Positions 52,801 to 60,846 of a DNA stretch of 64,000 nt are shown here, piece after piece. A program made the translations under genes and the position numbers. The notes under the pieces are model-generated. The model did no database searches. It saw only the letters and a list, made by a program, of their open reading frames with translations, and was not told where the DNA came from. Source of the stretch: Struthio camelus (lineage: Eukaryota > Chordata > Aves > Struthioniformes > Struthionidae); contig NC_090943.1 of the NCBI RefSeq assembly GCF_040807025.1, positions 118,805,900 through 118,869,899 of the forward strand, read 5' to 3'. Within the stretch, counting starts at the first letter, position 1; each line of letters begins with the position of its first letter.

Positions 52801-55800
52801 ACTGTAACATATTAAGCATTTGTTAATGTTGAGAAGAAAAAAAAACCTAGGAAAATATTGATGATATAAAACCAAACGCTTTCTGAAGCTAGAAGCTTTT
52901 TTGGCTCAGTAGGAACAGAGTTTTGTCCTTAAAGAGTAACTGTGAAAGAACTGTGGTTCACATTTGGAAATGCATGTCTCCATCCTGATAGATGCTGATG
53001 CTGAAATCCCCGGTGCCCCTGGCGCACCACTGGATGTGCAGTGCTTAGATGCCAACAAAGATTATGTCATTGTTTCCTGGAAGCAGCCAGCTGTTGGTGG
53101 AGGAAGTCCCATCCTTGGATATTTCATCGATAGGTCAGTGAGCATGCCAAGTTGGAAAATTCATATTGCTGAGCACTGGAAATCCAAAACCTAACGACAC
53201 ATTTGAAAACATAAGATAAAATACTTGTTATTTTTGTTCTTATTGTCAGAGACATTTTTTTGTTTGTTTGTTTTAGATTCTGGCTGGGCCTGATCTAACT
53301 TTCACTGAAGTAATTATTACTGCTTCATTTACCTATACAGAAACGGTTTTGTGAGATGCTTAGTAGCTCAGCTCTGACTGATTTCTTTGAGGCTTGAGGG
53401 GCCTTGGGACTTTGCAGCGTTTGGTACAGGATCAGCAGCCTGTGGTTCTTCATCAGCAGCCTGTGGTTCTTTCTGTACCAGTGCTACCTCTCATCTTCCC
53501 ACATGCTTACCATGCACCAGGAAGCAAAATATTATCTCAGAGGGAGTTGGATTCTTTTTATATACTGTTGTTTTTTGAGCTCTTAGTTTCACAAGCTTCG
53601 CTCAGATCACATTTATATGTTTTTCTTTGCCACAATAAAAATGGGAAATAAATTTTATAAATATGAAAATTGAAGATGTCACACAAAGGTAGGATTCCAG
53701 AAGCTGAGGACTTAAGAAATTCAGTCAGTATCTTGAGACTCACAGTGAAATTTTGAGAGCTGGTAATACTTGTTTCAATTTCAGTAAAAGAATACTTTAT
53801 TATAAACAGACAACAGAACTAGACCCAAAAATAATATCCCATTTTAAAACTAGGCTGTTGAGGGATGTTAGCACTGAAAGTAACTGCGAGATAAATGGCA
53901 TTCTGCCTGTTCTCCCATGTTCTCATCCTTTAGTCTATGCTTGCCCCTAAATTCAAAGCTTCATTACTGCTCTCTAGCATGTTACACAAGCACAGATCTG
54001 TTGCTGTCGTTTGGTATTAACTGCCCAGAATCATATCCACATTTTCTGTCCTGTTAATACACTGATACAAATCTGGCATGTGGTGCATATTTCCCCACAA
54101 GACCAAGGTTACTTTCCTCCTTAGAATACGTATTTGTCATATTCTTCACTGCAGCAACAACAGCTTCTCTTGTGGGCTCTTTGGAGCAAAGCCCATCTCT
54201 CTCTTTGTTTCTACGGTACTGAACACAACTTTTGTATTGTTTGAACTGCAATACCTACCAAACCCAGTATGCTTTCTAGTGTAAGACTCAAGATGCTAGT
54301 AAGAGACTAGTCCCTGGGCTATTACAAATTTTCCCACATGGCCTCTGGCAAATCTCAAATTCTATCTATGCATCAGTTACTGAGAAAATGCTATTGGTAG
54401 CACTTACTCTTCTCAGAGAGCATTGCAAAGAAGAAATCCATTAAAGAACATAAAAAAGATCAAATACTACTAAAGATATTTAGGCACTCAAGTTTTCAGC
54501 TAGGCTAGCATCTAACTGCCTAGGAGTGTGACTGAGTTGCTCAAAGTGGTACATAGAGTCTGCTAAAGCTAGAACCAAAATTCAGGCATCTTTAGTCCCA
54601 GCAGGTATCTGAACCACAAAGCCACTCTGAGTGAGATAATAACATTTCTCAGAAAATGAAGGCTAAGATGTACAAAGAAATCTAGGTAGACGCTGCAACA
54701 TTCACTTCAGTAGATATCTTAGAAGCAATGAAAAGTCTTTCCTGAGCTACTGCTTCGTATTCCTGTTGACCAAGTTGCTAGACACTGGGAAGCCACCTAC
54801 AATAGCTCCTTCTGCTTCTCCAAGCCAAAGTCTCTGCTGTCACTGATTCTGGCATTCTCGTCCTCCAGCCAAAAATCAGCCTCTTGCCATGTGTGAGGTT
54901 TATCAGCAGCGGGACACCTCTGACCCCACTTCTGCAGTGTTTGTGGGCACATCACAGTTTCCCTGAGCAGCCCAATTGGCATTTGAGGTAGATTCTGGCC
55001 AAGTGCCCCGCTTTAGCCATACGCACGACCGTCTAGGTGTTGGGTTGGCCACAGAACTCACAACAGAGGTTTCTATGCCCCGTGAAGCTTATTATTTTGC
55101 TGGATGTACAGCAAAGCAGCCCACTGAGTGCTGTGCATGTAAGATAATCTAGTTGGCTTCTGGAAATTGCAACGGCTATATGTATTTCATGTCCCTTGAA
55201 GTGTGCTAAAGCCAATGCTCCCTAAACATCCTGGAGCATACTTTGAAGGGTTTAAACAGTGAAGTGAGTTCGGCTCATGAATAGCTTTAGGTTTCTTCCT
55301 CAGTTCAGGCAAGAAGGAGCTCAGCTGCAAGGGATTTAGCGCATTCCCAGATTGTACTTCAGCCCTGACCCCTTCACGCAGCTGCTTTGGTGTCACCAGT
55401 ATACAACGCTGCCGCGGAAACTGGTATGATCAAGCCAACGAACGTGAACAGATGGTGAAACTGTAAGGGAGAGGTACCCTGAGTTTGCTTTTTTTCCTTC
55501 CCAGGGCTACTCTTGCCGTTTGTATTTTTCAGATGTGAGGTTGGCACCACCCACTGGACCCAGTGCAATGAGACTCCAGTGAAGTTTGCTCGTTTTCCTG
55601 TCACTGGCTTGATTGAAGGCCGCTCCTATATTTTCCGAGTCCGAGCTGTGAACAAAGCTGGCATTAGTCTACCGTCCCGAGTGTCAGAGCCTGTGGCTGC
55701 ACTGGATCCTGCTGACAGAGCTAGGCTTAGAAGTAAGGGATTTTTTTTTTTTTGGTACTTGTTGCCTGAAAGATTTGAGAAATTGTGACTGGTGGAAAGA

Positions 55801-58800
55801 TGTGTGACTGTTTACTCACAAGCCATCGAAATCCCACTAGAGGGAGCAATACCAAAACAAAATAATCTTTGGAGATGGGTTTGCCAAGAAGAAATCATCT
55901 CGCTGCTCTTTGCACAAAGCGCTCTACTGCCCAAATTGGCTTTTGCTGACTGCAGTGGTGCACTCGGCGCTTGCAGGAAGACAGGGAAAGGCACAGGGGA
56001 GTAAATTGCCTGAAGAGAGTTGCTTTGGTTCAAGCAGCAAAACAGCTGAGCAGAGTCTGTGAACAATTTCTCTCTGTGCCACAGACAAGGGTGGCTGATT
56101 CTGTCCTCGTGTGACGAGCCGAGCCTTGCAATAAACTGTAAAATGCTGGGGTAGTCCAACAGAGAAGCGATCCCAAGCTCTCTGCTTTCAAGTTAACATT
56201 TTGCAAGCCAAGGACTTTTTTTCCCGTGGCCTGACAACGTCCTAGGCAAAAAACTTTGGTGAGAATTTTAACTAAAAAGTTGCTTCGCAATCCCTGTCTA
56301 CTCATATGCCAAAAACATATGTCTCAAAACTAATTATTTCTGCTCAGTTCTGCAGTTTGACAGTTTAAAACAGTCAGCTGTCCTTTGCTTAAGCTGCACG
56401 CAAAGCCCCAGGGCTCCCACAGTCACAGCTTGTGTGTTGTACCATATATAATACTTGAAGCTATGCACCGCAGTCAGACGATCAAGGTTCCCATTCAAAA
56501 TAAAAAGGAAGAGCCAGAGGGAGGAGGCTTGGCAGTGGCAGGAAACACTGCTCAGATAGACATGTGAAAGGTGATGGCTGGGAGAGGCCTTTTCTATGAA
56601 GTGGGAAGTGTGGAAGGGGTCTCGGAAGAGGGAGCCTGATCTTGGTGGCCTATTCCCATTCGTATATCCTCCTCTTCTGCCTCATGACCTGCTTTTCTCC
56701 ACACCTGCTCCCTCTCTGTTAGTGCTTATAATAAACAGATCAGCCAATGCAAGGTGCAAGCATGTGGAGGAGGAGAACAGCAGTTGCAAAATATTATCTC
56801 TGAAAGTGCACTGACCTGGTTAATAGCTCAGTACGGAACTGTAGATACTTCTGAGATTTTACATCCTAATTATGTAGGGCGCTCTCAGAGAGCCACCTGA
56901 ATCATATCAAGTCGATATGATATGTTGAGTCATGGTGAGTAGTTTCTGTTTGTGACTGTGACCCGTGTTTTGAAAACCGGCAATGTGAGGGAAACTGGGA
57001 TAAAACGGAGGCAAAGAGCAGCCTGCAGGAATTTGGCAATTCCTCTAATGAGTGAGCTGTTAAACATTAATAGAGTACAGAAAATAACGTTCAAATTGAT
57101 TTTCTAAAAATCATAAACTGAGTAAGCCAAATACTTGTGTCTGTGACATAAGTGATTTCAGTGACATTTCAGCAAGGAATATGTATCTCAATGGATCAAA
57201 TTTTTCTAGCTATATTGATGGCTGAACTGTTCTCAATATTCAACCTAGTCAGCCTAAAACTAGCCTGGGTATTTTTACATGAGCAACAGTCACAGCAGAA
57301 ACCGAAAATGGAGCTCGTGTCAATCCTGAAAATGTCAGTTTTGAACCACAAAAGAGTCAGTTTTTTACTGACTTGAACCGTTCCTGATGTCTCTCATTTC
57401 TGTGATGTGTCTGACGTCTGTTTCAGGTCACCCTTCGGCTCCCTGGACCGGACAGATTATTGTTACTGAGGAAGAACCTGCAGGTAAACACAGCCCTTTG
57501 CCTGCAAAGATCTGATGTGAAGCTGATGTGAAAAAAATAAGAAAACTCCTAGTGAATTCAGTGGGCTTTGGCACATACTCAAACTTCGTTGTTCGTAGAG
57601 TCACTTGACCTTTAACAGCTCCAAATTTAGTTGTCAAGGTGATGTTTCACTATTCAGGACCAAAAAAGCAAACAGTTAAAACAAAGACATTTAAACCCAG
57701 TATTGACATGATTCTACCACTAAATAAAAGCCAAAAACAAAAAAACAGATGCCAAGGCATATGAATAGTTGTTCTATGCTTTAATTACAATGAAATTATA
57801 GGACTAATTCTGACGCAAATATGAAGGAATTAAAATCCAGCCCCTTTCCTACTGTTTTCCCCTGTTCTTCAGAGGGCGTTGTTCCTGGTCCACCTACAGA
57901 CCTCCAAGTTATTGAAGCCACCAAGAACTATGTTGTGCTTAGCTGGAAACCTCCTGGACAGCGGGGCCATGAGGGTATTATGTACTTTGTGGAAAAGGTA
58001 ACATCAAAGAAAATCGTAATCACGTAACGACAATCTTTAACATTTGTTTTACCATCTCCTCCAGCCTTTCTTAAGCAAAAGTTCATATCTGGATGAGACT
58101 TTCAAACTAGGGCTAAGACTAAAACTTGTACACTTCATCAAGATGCATGTTACTTTAGATCATGATGAACTAGGAAGAAAAGAAAGAAGGGAAGTGTGAA
58201 AGTGGTTGCAGAATGTGTCTCACACACTAATATCCTTTCTTGAATTGTGTCATAGGCCTGCCATCGGGTAACTAGATTGACAAACTCAGCGATGAGAAAG
58301 AGCAGGGCAAAGTCACAGTTGTATACATCATTTGAATAAATGAAGCTTATCTTGTGGGACAGACTGCTAACATTTTGGATGGAGGCATTCTTCCAGAGAG
58401 TTTCTTGGCATCAACTCTTTCTTTTTGAGCTGCCTGTTCATATATATCCTCCACTGCATTTCCTTCATCAACTCAGCAAAGCCAACACTAAAGTTATTTT
58501 CTAGAATATAATCAGTTTTGATTTCAGTGTCCTGCTTTTCTGAGCCTTCTTCATATGGCTGCTGGTCTAGAGTGTTCTTCACTACCACCCTTTTTACTAG
58601 TATGCCATGGCTCCCACAAACTTTCATATCAAACTTTTCCCTATCAGCCTAGACCTGTCATCCTGGGAGACATAAATATCTTAACATTGCATATTTTTCA
58701 TTTGTCTTGTGAGATCTGATCTAAATAAATGAGTTTTACTTAGCAACAGACTCAGAGAGGATGAATATATGAATGTTGAGTTTCCATATAAGAAAGCTTT

Positions 58801-60811
58801 TTAATAACCTATTGCATGCTGAATACTCAGCACCACTGTCACATATTCAGATGTTTTCATGAGAAATTGAACTCCCTCTGAAACAAGGACCTTTTATTTG
58901 AAATTATCTTTAACATAAAACACGTAGACAAAAATCCATCATGCATCTTAACAGTTTAAGTGACCATCGTATGCAGAACTTCTAGACACAGGAATAAATA
59001 CAATCCATAAATTAAATGCACTTCCTTTTCTTTTTTTTTTCTGGAAAATGAAGGCCAGATCCTTACTAATTTTGGAAAAAGGATTCTCAGGAGTGGCACG
59101 AGAGCATCTAGAAGCAATGTGGTGATGTTAGAGCTTTGTTCTATGGATGATGTTGATTGTCTGCAGAACTTCTTTTGCAAGTGGTCCTAGGGTACAGTTC
59201 AGAACTGGATATGGTAAAAACAACAGCACACCTAGGTGTGGAAAGGGGTTTAGCTTTGGTACATTAAAAAAGAGTAAGCTTGGTATTTATGTTTTCTGGA
59301 GTAGGTGGTCATCTGGTAGAATCGTAAGCTTTGAAATCCACTCCTTCTGTGGAGCAGCCACAACAAGGAATGTGACTCCTTGCTCTCCAAAGCAGACATA
59401 CGTTTGGTGGTCCAGGTAGAAATCCTGGACAGGTTAGATCCTCAGCTTCACTCTGTCTTTCAAAGAGTTTTGTTCCAAAGGCAGTTTCTGGGTTTGATTG
59501 CAGTGTGTTGCTGGCACAGAGAACTGGCAAAGAGTGAACACAGAGATTCCTGTCAAGTCTCCTCGCTTTGCAGTTTTTGATTTGGCTGAAGGCAAATCCT
59601 ATTGCTTCCGGGTTCGCTGTTGCAATTCAGCTGGAATTGGTGAGCCTTCAGAAGCAACTGAAGCTACTGTGGTGGATGACAAACTTGGTAAGTGTGTGGT
59701 CATATGTATTAAATTAACCTCCATGGTATCTTTTCAGTTTATGATGTAGTTGTTCTATCTGAAGACATACAGCTGTCCAATAACTAATTCAAGTATGAAG
59801 AGTAGTTGATGATTTATTCCTTTTAATTAAGATAATGTTGGTTTGGGTTGTTGAACCTTTAATGTATAGTCAAATGACAGATGCAAACCAAGGAAACTAA
59901 GCTGCAAATAATGATGCCAAGAACTGCAAGGGCAGCAAATAATGAAAGAAAATGAAAACTCGAGGAAGTACAAAAATGTTTTGTTTTACTTTGAGTCTTT
60001 ACTGAAAATAAACCCCAGACGTCTCAGAGTTTAATCTTCTTTGTTTGCCAATTTAAACAAAAGTAAAGAATTTAAGATTTATGTCGATGCAGAGAGTATT
60101 TCTATTGGAAGAAAATCCAATATATTCACCAAAAGAAAGCATCAGTAGCTGTGTTTACATTAGCAATTTGTTTCAGAACAGTGATGCAGATTTGAACCAA
60201 ATGCCTGGATTGTCTCTGTTTGCTTCATACTGACTGAGTTCTCAGAATAGTTTGATGTGCATGCAGTGCCCTGAACACATGCAGTGGAGATGCAAGGAAC
60301 CTTAGCGCCGAAAAAAGCTTGAATCTACTGATCCCACCCTATTGTGCCAGCTTGCTTAGTGATATAGATATAACCAGCAAAAAGTTTATAAACTTAAGAG
60401 TTGAATTTTGTATAAATCAGGAAGCATGAGATCAGTAGAGTTCCTTGGAGTTAAAAGAGTATTGATAGTGCTAATACAATCAAGAGTAATACATCATCCT
60501 TTTTTTTTTATTTGTAAATTTTGACTGATTGGTCATTAATTTAATTCTATTTCCCTCCCCAGATATTCCCAAAGCTCCTGGCCGTATTATGCCAACTAGG
60601 AATACAGACACCTCAGTTGTTGTCACTTGGACAGAACCCCCAGATGCCAAGGAGCTGGTTGGGTACTACATTGAGTCCAGTGTGGTTGGATCTGGTCGTT
60701 GGGAACCATGCAACAACAATCCAGTGAAAGGCACAAGGTAATGGATTCAAAAGCATGCAAATTATGGTCGCAGGCTTTATGATTTACTGGTTTATGTGCT
60801 TTCCGGCCACT

Positions 60812-60846
<35 letters not shown>

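Noticed and set aside
53387..53651. SAACGS-repeat peptide frames
   Set aside because: They come from an intronic 21-bp duplication read in several frames; no acceptor or donor fits.
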